A DNA stretch of 48,914 bases from contig NZ_JADWYM010000048.1 in assembly GCF_022414535.1 (NCBI RefSeq), positions 1-48,914 on the forward strand. The letters are read 5' to 3'. This DNA is from Streptomyces sp. MUM 2J (GTDB lineage Bacteria > Actinomycetota > Actinomycetes > Streptomycetales > Streptomycetaceae). The notes under the pieces were generated by a model, which ran no database searches, was not told where the DNA came from, and worked only from the letters and a program-made list of their open reading frames with translations. Numbering within the stretch: position 1 is the stretch's first letter; the number at the start of each line of letters is the position of its first letter. Made by a program: the position numbers and the translations under genes. Shown piece after piece: positions 26,264 through 36,858 of the stretch.

Positions 26264-26935
26264 TCACGCCCGCAGGTCCTCCGCCAGGGCCACTGCCTCC
26301 GCCAGCGTGTCCACCACCGGGGCTCCCGCGCCCTCCAGACTGGCCCGGCCGTGCGAACCCCCGGTGTACAGCACGGCCCACGCGCCCGCGTGCCGTGCGG
26401 CGAGGGCGTCGTCGGCGGCGTCCCCGATCACCACCGTGCGGGCCGGCTCCACTCCGTGGAGCGCGAGCTCCCGCAGGTGCCGCACCATGTGCTCGGCCTT
26501 GCTGCCCCCGCTCGGACCGGTCCGCCCGTCCACGCGTACGAAGTGCTCCTCGATGCCGAACCGGCGCACGAGCGGCACCAGTTCGTCGTGGCCGTACATG
26601 CTGAGCAGGGACTGGCTGCGGCCCGCGGCCCGCCACCCGGCGAGGAGCAGGTCCGCCCCCTCGGTGAGCGAGCACCGCACCCGGTGCTCGGTGTAGTACC
26701 GGTGGAAGGTGTCGTCCATGACCTGCCACTCGGCCTCGGTCGGCATCCGCCCCAGCAGCCGCTCGTAGAACTTCGGCACGGGGACGCAGTACAGGGCCCG
26801 GTAGCGCTCCAGCGTGATCGGCTCCAGCCCGAGGTCGGCGAACGCCGCGTTGGTCGCCCCGATGATCGCGTCATTGTCGTGGAACAGCGTCCCGTTCCAG
26901 TCCCAGACGATGTGCGAAGTGCCGTGCCTGCCCAT
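26264..26935 (-). CDS. HAD-superfamily hydrolase (phosphoglycolate phosphatase-like)
   Basis: 223 residues; ATG at 26935. Motif I is VWDWNGTLF (nucleophile Asp12), motif II LLSMYG, motif III Lys in SKAEHMVRHL, motif IV ARTVVIGDAADDALAARHAG. The cap domain inserted after motif I is helical (C1 type), as in Gph-type phosphatases. The second Asp of the usual DxDGT is Asn here (DWNGT), a variant seen in one actinobacterial HAD group; it may alter acid/base catalysis. Substrate not predictable. Confidence 0.88.
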   Translation of the reverse strand: MGRHGTSHIVWDWNGTLFHDNDAIIGATNAAFADLGLEPITLERYRALYCVPVPKFYERLLGRMPTEAEWQVMDDTFHRYYTEHRVRCSLTEGADLLLAGWRAAGRSQSLLSMYGHDELVPLVRRFGIEEHFVRVDGRTGPSGGSKAEHMVRHLRELALHGVEPARTVVIGDAADDALAARHAGAWAVLYTGGSHGRASLEGAGAPVVDTLAEAVALAEDLRA

Positions 26936-27004
26936 ACCTAGAACGTACCCGGACCCACCGGCCGCCGGGACACCGGTTCTGCCGGGGTGGAGCCGGTGGA
27001 CCGC

Positions 27005-27520
27005 TCAGGCGACGAGGTGGGGGATCTCCTGGGTGGCGTACCACAGCAGTTCGTGGTCCTCGGCCCCGTCGACCCTGAGCCGGGCGCCCTCGTCCCCGGC
27101 GTCCGCCGCCGCCAGTGCTCCGGCCGCCGCGGCGACGTCGTCGTCCGCGTCCCCGGCGTCGACGTGCACCGAGGCGGCCTTCGCCAGCGGGACCGGTCCG
27201 GCCACCCGCACCTCACCGAGGGCCGCCGGGTCCGACGCCCGGCCGGGATCGGTGCCCGTCGCGCCGTCGGGCACGTCCACGGCCACCACGACCCGCCGGC
27301 GCGGCGCGCCCGGGTCGGCGGCGAGCAGCCGCAGCGAGGCCAGCGCGGCCCGGCCCAGCGCGGCGTACTCCAGTTCCTCGGTGTCGTCGGAGAGGCACCA
27401 CTCGCGCAGGGCGGGCGTGACGGCGTAGGCGACGATCGCCCCGGACGCCCCGGCCCCCAGCTCACCCGCCCTGTGGGCCTCGGCGAGACCGGAGAGGGTC
27501 AGGGGGACGTATACGCGCAT
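27005..27520 (-). CDS. DUF6912-like conserved actinobacterial protein
   Basis: 171 residues from ATG 27520 (MRVYVPLTLSGLAEAHRAGE); upstream in-frame sequence is not conserved-looking. It matches my memory of the DUF6912 family found next to HAD and Rv3235-family genes in Streptomyces. Features: acidic, alanine-rich, mixed alpha/beta, one Cys (REWCLSDDTEELEYAALGR), ending EDHELLWYATQEIPHLVA. No catalytic motif, signal or TM. Function unknown. The 69-bp gap to the HAD gene on the same strand suggests joint transcription. Confidence 0.75.
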   Translation of the reverse strand: MRVYVPLTLSGLAEAHRAGELGAGASGAIVAYAVTPALREWCLSDDTEELEYAALGRAALASLRLLAADPGAPRRRVVVAVDVPDGATGTDPGRASDPAALGEVRVAGPVPLAKAASVHVDAGDADDDVAAAAGALAAADAGDEGARLRVDGAEDHELLWYATQEIPHLVA

Positions 27521-27856
27521 GGCTGGCCGCTTTCGTGTCGGAGCTCCCGGGGTTCCGGAAGGAGCGGCAGCGCGCCTCCGGAGGGCCTTCAGGATACGTG
27601 CGGGGGTCCCCCTTCGAGTTCGCGCCCGCACCGCGGAGGGCGTCCACTCCGGGCCCGCGATTCACCCGGTACTCCCCGGCCGGCGCCGGCCCGCCGCCTC
27701 CCCCGTCACCCTGATGAGTGAACCTTCCGGCACCGCCGGAGTCCGGCGTCCTCCGCTTGCCGCCCCCGTCACGATGCGTACAGGATCCTCACGGACAGTT
27801 ATCAACGGGTACGGGCCCGACCGCCCGGCCCGGGCCCATCGACACGGGGATTCGCC
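27521..27856. other. Divergent region between DUF6912 and Rv3235-family genes
   Basis: 336 bp without a gene. It contains a promoter-like pair for the plus-strand gene (27757-27786) and an AT-richer stretch CAGTTATCAACGGG around 27795-27808. Confidence 0.5.
27757..27786 (+). promoter_or_regulatory. Candidate promoter of Rv3235-family gene
   Basis: TTGCCG (27757-27762) and CAGGAT (27781-27786) with an 18-bp spacer, close to the Streptomyces housekeeping sigma pattern; predicted start near 27793, about 65 bp before the ATG. Confidence 0.3.
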
Positions 27857-28453
27857 ATGAACAAGGTCATGACCAGGACGCCACTCCGCCCCGGCACCCG
27901 GCCGGCGGGCCGCCGCGACCAGCGCCGCCCCGGCGGCACCCCGCCGCGCACCCCCGGCGGGGCCCGGACCCTCGCCCCGGCCGGGGACGGCCGCCCGCCG
28001 GGATCCCCCGCAGCGGCGCCCTCACGCTCCCGCACCAGGCCGGCGGACACCCGCCCTCCCACACCGAACGCCACCGCCGTGCCCCGCGTCCCGGCCGCGC
28101 GAGGCTCCCGCACCCTGCCCACCGACCTCTTCGCCGAACGGCTCCTCTCCGTCCTCAGCGGCGCACGCCCGGTCCACTCGCTGCTCGGCCACACGGCGGG
28201 CCGGGCCTACGACGACCTCGCCCGGCTCGCCGAACGCGGCCCCCTGCGCACCACCCGCGGCATCCGCCCCGTCGTCCGCGACATCGGGTACTACGTGGTC
28301 GGTCCCGACACCGTGGAGGCCTTCGCCCGCATCGGCGCCGGCGACCAGCTCCGCGCCATGGCCTTCCGTCTGGAACGCGGCCAGGACCTCCGCTGGCGCT
28401 GCACCGCGGTCGAACCGGGCCCCACCTGCGCACCCCGGCGCCACGGCGCCTGA
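27857..28453 (+). CDS. Rv3235-family protein
   Basis: 198 residues; ATG 27857 with GGGGA 7 bp upstream. The first 85 residues are a Pro/Arg/Thr-rich disordered tail; the folded part LFAERLLSVLSGARPVHSLL then GIRPVVRDIGYYVVGPDTVE is the Rv3235 family core, usually next to secA in actinobacteria. The end (MAFRLERGQDLRWRCTAVEP) also matches the family's W..C/R.W.C-type strand. Function unknown; the persistent link to secA suggests an envelope or secretion role (inference). It is convergent with secA, with hairpins between. Confidence 0.8.
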   Translation: MNKVMTRTPLRPGTRPAGRRDQRRPGGTPPRTPGGARTLAPAGDGRPPGSPAAAPSRSRTRPADTRPPTPNATAVPRVPAARGSRTLPTDLFAERLLSVLSGARPVHSLLGHTAGRAYDDLARLAERGPLRTTRGIRPVVRDIGYYVVGPDTVEAFARIGAGDQLRAMAFRLERGQDLRWRCTAVEPGPTCAPRRHGA

Positions 28454-28576
28454 GTACCCCTGTGGGGCCCGCGCGGCCAGGCGGTCAGGGCGGCGCGGGC
28501 CGGCCCCGGACCGGCCACGCCAGCGTGCAGTGCCCGGGGGTCCGGCCCCGGTCGGCGAGGCAGCCGGCACGCACAC

Positions 28577-28610
28577 GAGGGGCCGGGCACCACCCGGCGC
28601 CCGGCCCCTC
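28577..28610. terminator. Hairpin between convergent Rv3235-family gene and secA
   Basis: 12-bp perfect stem GAGGGGCCGGGC (28577-28588) with GCCCGGCCCCTC (28599-28610), 10-nt loop; likely serves both strands. Confidence 0.5.
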
Positions 28611-28615
28611 GCTCC

Positions 28616-28640
28616 TCCCCGCTCACCGACGGAGCGGGGA
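28616..28640 (-). terminator. secA-proximal hairpin
   Basis: 9-bp stem TCCCCGCTC (28616-28624) with GAGCGGGGA (28632-28640), 8 bp beyond the secA stop. Confidence 0.4.
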
Positions 28641-28647
28641 GCACGCG

Positions 28648-31461
<2,814 letters not shown>

Positions 31462-31513
31462 GGGGGTTGGTCTCCTTGCCGGTCGGGCCTGGGACGGTCG
31501 ATTTCGATGTGAC

Positions 31514-31535
31514 TTGCTGAGCAACGGCCATCGTA
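31514..31535 (-). promoter_or_regulatory. secA leader palindrome beside a -10-like hexamer
   Basis: TTGCTGAGCAA (31514-31524) is a perfect 5-1-5 palindrome, and on the minus strand TACGAT (31535-31530) lies just upstream. This would place the palindrome at the transcription start. No convincing -35 is seen at 17-18 bp. Confidence 0.3.
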
Positions 31536-31730
31536 TGCGAGGACCCCGCTGCGCCGGGAGGCCTGCCGCCAGGAGGCGTGACCGCTGCTGTTTCTGCCCT
31601 CCTGAGGGGACAACGTCCGAGGCCCGCGGATGGTGCCGGAACACGCCGGGGAATTGCGCGGATCGTGACGGCACGTTCACGCACGGCAATGAGATGGCGG
31701 GCGCGCCCCGCCCGCGAGCAGAATCGGCCG

Positions 31731-32315
31731 ATGGAACCCGTCACGCTCACCACCGACCGTCTGCTGCTGCGCGCGGTGGGGCCCGAGGACACCGACGCCG
31801 TGTACGAGGCCGTCCAGGACCCCGGCATCCAGCGCTGGACCACGATCCCGTCGCCCTACCTCCGCGAGCACGCCCACAGCTTCACGGAACAGCTCGTCCC
31901 GGACGGCTGGGCCGACGCGTCCATGTTCACCTTCGGGGTCTTCCTCGCGGACGGGGAGGACCTGGCGGGCATGATCGGCCTGACGATGCGTTCCCTGGGT
32001 GTGGCCGAGGTCGGCTTCTGGGCCGCCGAGAAGCACCGGGGCCACGGCTACGTCACCGAGGCCACCCTCGCCGCCTCCCGCTGGTGCTTCACCGCCGTCT
32101 GCGTCGACCGCGTCGAGTGGCGCGCCGAGGTCGGCAACCACGCCTCGCGGGCCGTGGCGGAGCGCGCCGGCTTCACCATGGAGGGCACCCTGCGCTCCGC
32201 GGTCAACAACAAGGGCGTCCGCCGGGACTGCTGGGTGGGCTCCCTGCTCCCCTCGGACCTGGGCCTGCCGTCGACGGCGCCGTACCTGCCGCCTCCGCCG
32301 CGGACGACGGCGTAG
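31731..32315 (+). CDS. GNAT-family N-acetyltransferase (RimJ/RimL-like)
   Basis: 194 residues; ATG 31731 gives the standard opening VTLTTDRLLLRAVGPEDTDA. The acetyl-CoA loop is VGFWAAEKHRGHGYVTEA (pyrophosphate-binding RGHGY) and the C-terminal motif NHASRAVAERAGFTMEGTLR is typical of the Acetyltransf_3 group that modifies ribosomal protein N-termini or small amines. Substrate unknown. CAGAAT six bases before the ATG could be a -10 for a near-leaderless message. The C-terminus has a short Pro-rich tail. Confidence 0.88.
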   Translation: MEPVTLTTDRLLLRAVGPEDTDAVYEAVQDPGIQRWTTIPSPYLREHAHSFTEQLVPDGWADASMFTFGVFLADGEDLAGMIGLTMRSLGVAEVGFWAAEKHRGHGYVTEATLAASRWCFTAVCVDRVEWRAEVGNHASRAVAERAGFTMEGTLRSAVNNKGVRRDCWVGSLLPSDLGLPSTAPYLPPPPRTTA

Positions 32316-32545
32316 GGCGGACGGCGCAGCGGGGCGTTCCTGTTCCGCAGTCCCGGAGGGCCTCCGCCCGGGGCCTGCCCGGGGGCGGCCGCCGCCGGGG
32401 TCGTCACGGAAGCCGGTCCACGGCGCTCCGGCCCTTCCGGCCCGTGCCGGAAGAACCGGACCCGACGCACCCTGCGCAGCCCCCGAAGTTCCCGGGAAGC
32501 CACCGTCAACGCCGAATGTCAGTGCCCCCGCCTATCGTGCCGTCC

Positions 32546-33718
32546 ATGCCCACCCCGCGCCCCACCACCGAACTGTCGGCCGACGAGGCCCGCCGCATCG
32601 TGCTCCGCGCCCAGGGGCTCCTCGGCGCTCCCCTCCGCCGGGCCGGCGTCCGCGGCGTCCTCCGCCACCTGGGCGCGGTCCAGCTCGACACCATCTCCGT
32701 CCTGGCCCGCTCCCACGAGCTGATCCCCTACGCCCGCCTCGGCGCCGTGGGCCGCAGGACGGTCGAGGACGCCTACTGGACGGACACGCACGCCTTCGAG
32801 TACTGGTCCCACGCGGCCTGCATCCTCCCCGTCGAGGAGTGGCCACACTTCGCTTTCCGCCGCCGCGCCTACCGCAACCGGCCGCACTGGCACCACGAGC
32901 TTCCGGACGGCGCCTACGAGCAGGTCGTCAAGCTGCTGCGCGCCGAGGGCCCGCTGACGGCCACCGAGCTGGGCGGCGCGAAGCGGACCAGTGAGTGGTG
33001 GGACTGGTCCGGCACCAAGGTCGCCGCGGAACGCGCCCTGATGTACGGCGAGGTGGTCTGCGTCGAACGCCGCGGCTGGAAGCGGGTCTACGACCTCGCC
33101 GAACGGGCCGTGCCCGCCGCCCTGCTGCACGACGATCTGGACGACGCCGAATGCCTGCGCCGCCTGGTCCGCCTGGCCGGTCAGTCCCTCGGGGTCGGCA
33201 CCCGCGCGGACATCGCGGACTACCACCGCCTCAAGGGCGAGCAGGTCGACGCGGTGATCGCCGATTCGGGCCTGGTCCCGGTCACCGTGGCGGGGTGGGG
33301 CAAGCCGGCCTGGGCCGACCCGGCGGCTCTGCAGACCGTTCCGCGCGGCCGGCACCGCACCACGCTGCTCTCGCCCTTCGACTCCCTGATCTGGGAGCGG
33401 GCGCGCACGGAGCGGATCTTCGGCTTCACCCACCGCCTGGAGGCGTACGTACCCAAGCCCAAGCGGGTGCACGGCTACTTCGCGATGCCGGTCCTGGCCG
33501 GCGGCCGGCTCGTCGGCCGGGTGGACCCGGCGCGCGAGGGGCGCACCCTGGTCGCCAGGCAGGTCTCCCTGGACGGCCCGAGGGCGGTCGGGGCGGTGGC
33601 CGAGGCACTGGTCGAAGCGGCGAGCTGGGTGGACTGCACGAACGTCCGCGTCGAGCGTGTCGACGATCCGGCGCTGCGCGAGCCGCTCACCGCGGCGCTC
33701 GCCCGAGCCCTGACCTGA
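32546..33718 (+). CDS. Winged-helix DNA-binding protein (HTH_42/YcaQ-like)
   Basis: 390 residues from ATG 32546; ATG 32516 in frame would add ten Pro-rich residues and neither has a ribosome site. The order LSADEARRIVLRAQGLLG, LRHLGAVQLDTISVLARSHE, AFEYWSHAACILPVEEWPHF, then TLLSPFDSLIWERARTERIF and PKPKRVHGYFAMPVL is characteristic of the PF06224 family (YcaQ/AlkX, AlkZ), DNA glycosylases that open interstrand crosslinks or remove bulky alkyl adducts. Assignment to family is firm; which lesion is repaired is not known. The Q-x-D motif of these glycosylases is visible as VQLDT. Its stop is 21 bp from the convergent response regulator, with a shared hairpin. Confidence 0.85.
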   Translation: MPTPRPTTELSADEARRIVLRAQGLLGAPLRRAGVRGVLRHLGAVQLDTISVLARSHELIPYARLGAVGRRTVEDAYWTDTHAFEYWSHAACILPVEEWPHFAFRRRAYRNRPHWHHELPDGAYEQVVKLLRAEGPLTATELGGAKRTSEWWDWSGTKVAAERALMYGEVVCVERRGWKRVYDLAERAVPAALLHDDLDDAECLRRLVRLAGQSLGVGTRADIADYHRLKGEQVDAVIADSGLVPVTVAGWGKPAWADPAALQTVPRGRHRTTLLSPFDSLIWERARTERIFGFTHRLEAYVPKPKRVHGYFAMPVLAGGRLVGRVDPAREGRTLVARQVSLDGPRAVGAVAEALVEAASWVDCTNVRVERVDDPALREPLTAALARALT

Positions 33719-33746
33719 CCGGTGGCCCGTCGCGGCGGGCTACCGG
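33719..33746. terminator. Compact bidirectional hairpin in a 21-bp convergent gap
   Basis: CCGGTGGCCCG (33719-33729) pairs with CGGGCTACCGG (33736-33746), 11 bp with one G-T pair and a 6-nt loop. One arm contains the stop codon of the response regulator gene. Confidence 0.5.
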
Positions 33747-34483
33747 ATCTCCAGGATCTTCTCCCGCATCGCGTACACCACGGCCTCCATCCTGGAGTGC
33801 AGCTGCAGCTTCTCCAGGATGTTGCGGACGTGGTTCTTCACGGTGTTCTCGGAGATGAACAGCTCCTTGGCGATGTCGCGGTTGTTCATCCCGGTGGCGA
33901 CGAGCTTGAGGACCTCCAGCTCGCGATCGGTCAGCCGCGGCGCGGGGACCAGGCGCCGCTCGTCGGTGCGCTGGATCATCGACTTGAACTCGGTGAGCAG
34001 CTTCGAGGCCATGGAGGGGCTGATCTGCGACTGGCCGTCGGCGACCGCGCGGATGGCGGTGGCCACCTCGTCGGTGGAGATCTCCTTCAGCAGGTAGCCG
34101 GTGGCGCCGGCCTTGATCGCGTCGTAGAGGTCGGCTTCCTCGTCGCTGATCGTCAGCATGATGATCTTGGCGCTGGGTGCGACCTCCTTGATGGAGGTGC
34201 AGGCCTCGATCCCACCCCGCTTCGGCATGCGGACGTCCATCAGCACGATGTCGGGCAGCAGGTCGGCGGCCTTGTCGACGGCCTCGGCACCGTCCCCCGC
34301 CTCCCCGACGACCTGGATGTCCTCCTCGGCCGCGAGCACGATCTCCAGGCCACGGCGGAACAGGGCGTGGTCGTCCACGACCAGGACTCTGATCGGCTCC
34401 GCGCGTGGAGATCCCGCTTCCGGGCCCGTGACGGCGACGCCGTCGGCACCCTCGTCCCGCATCGGTCCGAAGCTGTCCGCCAT
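33740..34483 (-). CDS. NarL/FixJ-type response regulator, orphan
   Basis: 247 residues; ATG at 34483 with GGGGAGGAACG upstream. A 30-residue Asp/Glu/Gly-rich extension precedes the receiver: IRVLVVDDHALFRRGLEIVL, phosphoacceptor Asp83 in IVLMDVRMPKRGG, conserved Thr in IIMLTISDEE, Lys in GATGYLLKEIS. The LuxR HTH is LTDRELEVLKLVATGMNNRD then IAKELFISENTVKNHVRNIL. No kinase gene is adjacent, so the partner is elsewhere or the regulator is orphan. The neighbouring hpf gene upstream on the same strand is separated by a strong terminator. Confidence 0.93.
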   Translation of the reverse strand: MADSFGPMRDEGADGVAVTGPEAGSPRAEPIRVLVVDDHALFRRGLEIVLAAEEDIQVVGEAGDGAEAVDKAADLLPDIVLMDVRMPKRGGIEACTSIKEVAPSAKIIMLTISDEEADLYDAIKAGATGYLLKEISTDEVATAIRAVADGQSQISPSMASKLLTEFKSMIQRTDERRLVPAPRLTDRELEVLKLVATGMNNRDIAKELFISENTVKNHVRNILEKLQLHSRMEAVVYAMREKILEIR

Positions 34484-34657
34484 CGTTCCTCCCCCTGAGG
34501 CTGTGGCCTGTGGTGCTGAGCCATCGCCAACCCAAGGCGCCGGCCCACCGGTTGGGCCGTCACCGCCATGATTCCATGCCCGGACGACCACACGGTGATC
34601 CCACGGTGGGCGAAGGGGCGCGCACCGGTGTCCAGAGCGGTTCGAGGGGCGCACGCC

Positions 34658-34694
34658 GGTGCCCCTGGAGCGCACGCCGCGCTCCAGGGGCACC
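34658..34694 (-). terminator. Terminator of hpf
   Basis: 16-bp perfect stem GGTGCCCCTGGAGCGC (34658-34673) with 34679-34694, 5-nt loop, 22 bp beyond the hpf stop. Confidence 0.65.
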
Positions 34695-34716
34695 AGCCCA
34701 GCTTGCCGTCCGGAAG

Positions 34717-35409
34717 TCAGCCGCCCAGCGTCCCGCCCGCGTCGGGCGTGGGCGCCTGGGTGACCATCGTGTCCGTGCTGAGGTGGATCACGCCGTAGTC
34801 GTAGGCGTGGCGTCGGTAGACGACACTGGGCTCCTTGGTCTCGGAGTCGACGAACAGATAGAAGTCGTGGCCGACCAGTTCCATCTCGTAGAGGGCCTGA
34901 TCGAGCGTCATCGGGGAGGCGACGTGCGTCTTCTCGCGGACGATGAGAGGGCCTTCGCCCTGCACTTCCAGCGAGCCGATCTTCTTGGTGGGCACGCTGT
35001 CCGGCTCCTCCGCCGGTACGGGCTGGCCGTTCCCGTTGAGCGTGGCGACACCCGGGACGTGGTTGGGGACCTCTGCCGCCGTGAGCCGTCGGGCTCCGCG
35101 GCGGGTGTAACGCTTGTCGTGCTGCTTGCGCAGCCGGGCATCCAGCTTCTCTGCAGCCAGGTCGAGTGCCGCGTACGGGTCGCTGGCCGCTGCCTCCGCC
35201 CGGATCACCGGACCGCGGGAGCGGAGCGTGATCTCCACCCGGTCGCAGCGGTCGGCCTGTCGGGGGTTGGGCTCCTTGGACACCTCGACGTCGAGGCTGA
35301 TCACCTTGCCGTCGAGCTTCTGGATCTTGTCCAGCTTCAGCTTCTCGGCCACGTGCTTGCGGAACCGCTCGGGCACCTCGGTCTTGCGGCCCTTGACGAC
35401 GATGTCCAC
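34717..35409 (-). CDS. hpf: Long-form ribosome hibernation promoting factor
   Basis: 230 residues; GTG at 35409 opens VDIVVKGRKTEVPERFRKHV, the standard HPF start, with GGAACGGAG upstream. The N-terminal S30AE domain (to about 105) binds the small subunit; after a linker (residues about 115-165) the C-terminal domain IVREKTHVASPMTLDQALYE with MELVGHDFYLFVDSETKEPS and VVYRRHAYDYGVIHL is the dimerisation domain that makes 100S ribosomes. Used in dormancy and stress. A 315-bp untranscribed-looking region upstream probably holds its regulated promoter. Confidence 0.96.
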   Translation of the reverse strand: MDIVVKGRKTEVPERFRKHVAEKLKLDKIQKLDGKVISLDVEVSKEPNPRQADRCDRVEITLRSRGPVIRAEAAASDPYAALDLAAEKLDARLRKQHDKRYTRRGARRLTAAEVPNHVPGVATLNGNGQPVPAEEPDSVPTKKIGSLEVQGEGPLIVREKTHVASPMTLDQALYEMELVGHDFYLFVDSETKEPSVVYRRHAYDYGVIHLSTDTMVTQAPTPDAGGTLGG

Positions 35410-35724
35410 GCAGAACTCCGTTCCCGGATCGCTCCGCTTCAATGACGGAGCATCTCCCTTTTGCACCAGGCTCCGGTGAGCGCCGGAACCTCGGACTCGG
35501 TGACTTTCACCTCCTCCTCCCCCACGGGCAAGATCTCCACCCCAGCGCTGCGCGACGATTGCCGAAACGCGCAGCACGGCATTCACATATGAGGGGTATG
35601 GCCTGCGCCTTTCCCTCACAACCGAACATATCTCGCCCGCCCGGATGTCGTCACCCTCTACCGCTACGTACCTCCGTTCAGGTGAATTACCCCTCTCATT
35701 ACCTGCAACGATGCAACTTTGCTG
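35410..35724. other. Region upstream of hpf, downstream of comF-like gene
   Basis: 315 bp, clearly less GC-rich than its surroundings, no gene. It contains CATATG near 35586, GGGTATG-type and GGGGTAAT-type sequences on either strand (the latter 35693-35686, minus), and a purine-rich stretch near 35505-35525. These could be stress-sigma -10 elements for hpf, but I cannot pair them with convincing -35 elements. Confidence 0.4.
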
Positions 35725-36615
35725 TCAGTTCCGGCACTTCTCGAAAGCATCGGGGGAAGCAGCGACCACCGCTGCGCCCAGCACACCGCCGGCGCCCCCG
35801 GCTGCCGCCCCGCCCGTCGGGACGGACGACAGCAGCGCGTCCCCCTCCGCGGCCCCGTCCCGGCGTCCCCGTGCTCCCTCCCGGCCGGTCCGCTCGGGCA
35901 CACCGGACACGGCGCCCTCACCCGCCCCACCCGCTCCCGCGCCGCTCGGCCCCCGTCCCGGTCCGCCACCGCCCGCCGCCCGCACGGCACGCGCGGCCTC
36001 AGCGAGCGAGGCGCCCGTCGTCATCACGTCGTCGACGAGCACGACCGAGCCCACGGCCAGCAGCCTGCCCGCACCGCGCACCACCGCCAGCGCGCCCGCG
36101 AGGTTCCGTTGCCGCTGCTGGAAGTCCAGCCCGGCCTGGTCGGCGACGGGACGCCGTTGCCGCAGCACGCCGAGTACCCGAGCGGACACCCCGCGACGGC
36201 GCAGCTCGCCCGAGGCGGCGAGCGCGATCCGCCGTACCGGATCATGGCCACGCGCCCGCACCGCCCCGCGCGCGGACGGCACGGGAACCAGCAGCACCGG
36301 CGTGTCGCCCGACGCGGCAGGGGCACCCGGTCCGGCGAGCACCGCTCCCGCCAGCGCCGCGCCCAGCGGCGCCCCCAGTGCCAGGGCTCCCCGTTCCTTG
36401 TGCGCCAGCAGCATGGCCCGCACCTGGTCCTCGTACCGGGCCACCGCGTGGACCACCGGCAGTCCCGGCGGCTCCGGCACCGGCTCCACGCGGCGCGGCA
36501 CGGCCCCGCTCAGGGCGGCACGGCATTCGGGGCAGAGCGCCGTGCGAGGCCTTCCACAGCCTCCGCACTCGGCCGGCAACACAAGATCGGTGAGGTCCTT
36601 CCACCACCCCCGCAT
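35725..36615 (-). CDS. ComF-like phosphoribosyltransferase-fold protein
   Basis: 296 residues; ATG at 36615 (MRGWWKDLTDLVLPAECGGC). It begins with a four-Cys zinc-ribbon (CGGCGRPRTALCPEC), then the double-zinc-family PRTase core: PVLLVPVPSARGAVRARGHD and VVLVDDVMTTGASLAEAARA (PRPP loop). ComF proteins take part in DNA uptake in competent species; the role in Streptomyces is unknown. Odd: about 65 Gly/Ala/Arg/Glu-rich residues are inserted between the PRPP-loop helix and the last strand (GAAVVAASPDAFEKCRN), making it longer than the usual 220-240. The region upstream carries paired TGTGGAAAACTC repeats. Confidence 0.85.
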   Translation of the reverse strand: MRGWWKDLTDLVLPAECGGCGRPRTALCPECRAALSGAVPRRVEPVPEPPGLPVVHAVARYEDQVRAMLLAHKERGALALGAPLGAALAGAVLAGPGAPAASGDTPVLLVPVPSARGAVRARGHDPVRRIALAASGELRRRGVSARVLGVLRQRRPVADQAGLDFQQRQRNLAGALAVVRGAGRLLAVGSVVLVDDVMTTGASLAEAARAVRAAGGGGPGRGPSGAGAGGAGEGAVSGVPERTGREGARGRRDGAAEGDALLSSVPTGGAAAGGAGGVLGAAVVAASPDAFEKCRN

Positions 36616-36655
36616 GGCGTCCACTGTGCCGCTGCCCGCACGTCCCGGCCACCCC

Positions 36656-36681
36656 TGTGGAAAACTCGCTGTGGAAAACTC
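36656..36681. repeat. Tandem DnaA-box-like repeats upstream of comF-like gene
   Basis: TGTGGAAAACTC occurs at 36656-36667 and again at 36670-36681 (14-bp period). Reverse complement TTTTCCACA differs from the Streptomyces DnaA box TTGTCCACA only at the third base. No other boxes form a cluster here, so this is not an origin; a local regulatory site is possible. Confidence 0.4.
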
Positions 36682-36778
36682 AGCGCTTTCTCCGTGCACG
36701 CTCACCCACACGGGTAAGCGGCGGTGAAACAGCACCCCCTCAGACCCTTGAAGGGCCTGAAAGGCTGCCGCCGTCCTC

Positions 36779-36800
36779 TCCCGCCAGTGGCACGGCGGGA
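36779..36800 (-). terminator. Weak hairpin downstream of lpqB
   Basis: 7-bp stem TCCCGCC (36779-36785) with GGCGGGA (36794-36800), 58 bp beyond the lpqB stop. GGCGGGAAA recurs about 30 bp on. Confidence 0.3.
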
Positions 36801-36858
36801 AATGCGCGCCACGGCGGCTCGGCGGGAAACGGCGTCCGAAGGCACACCAAGAGGGGAC

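Noticed and set aside
36656..36681. Replication origin
   Set aside because: Only two imperfect boxes, with no dnaA/dnaN genes or box array nearby.
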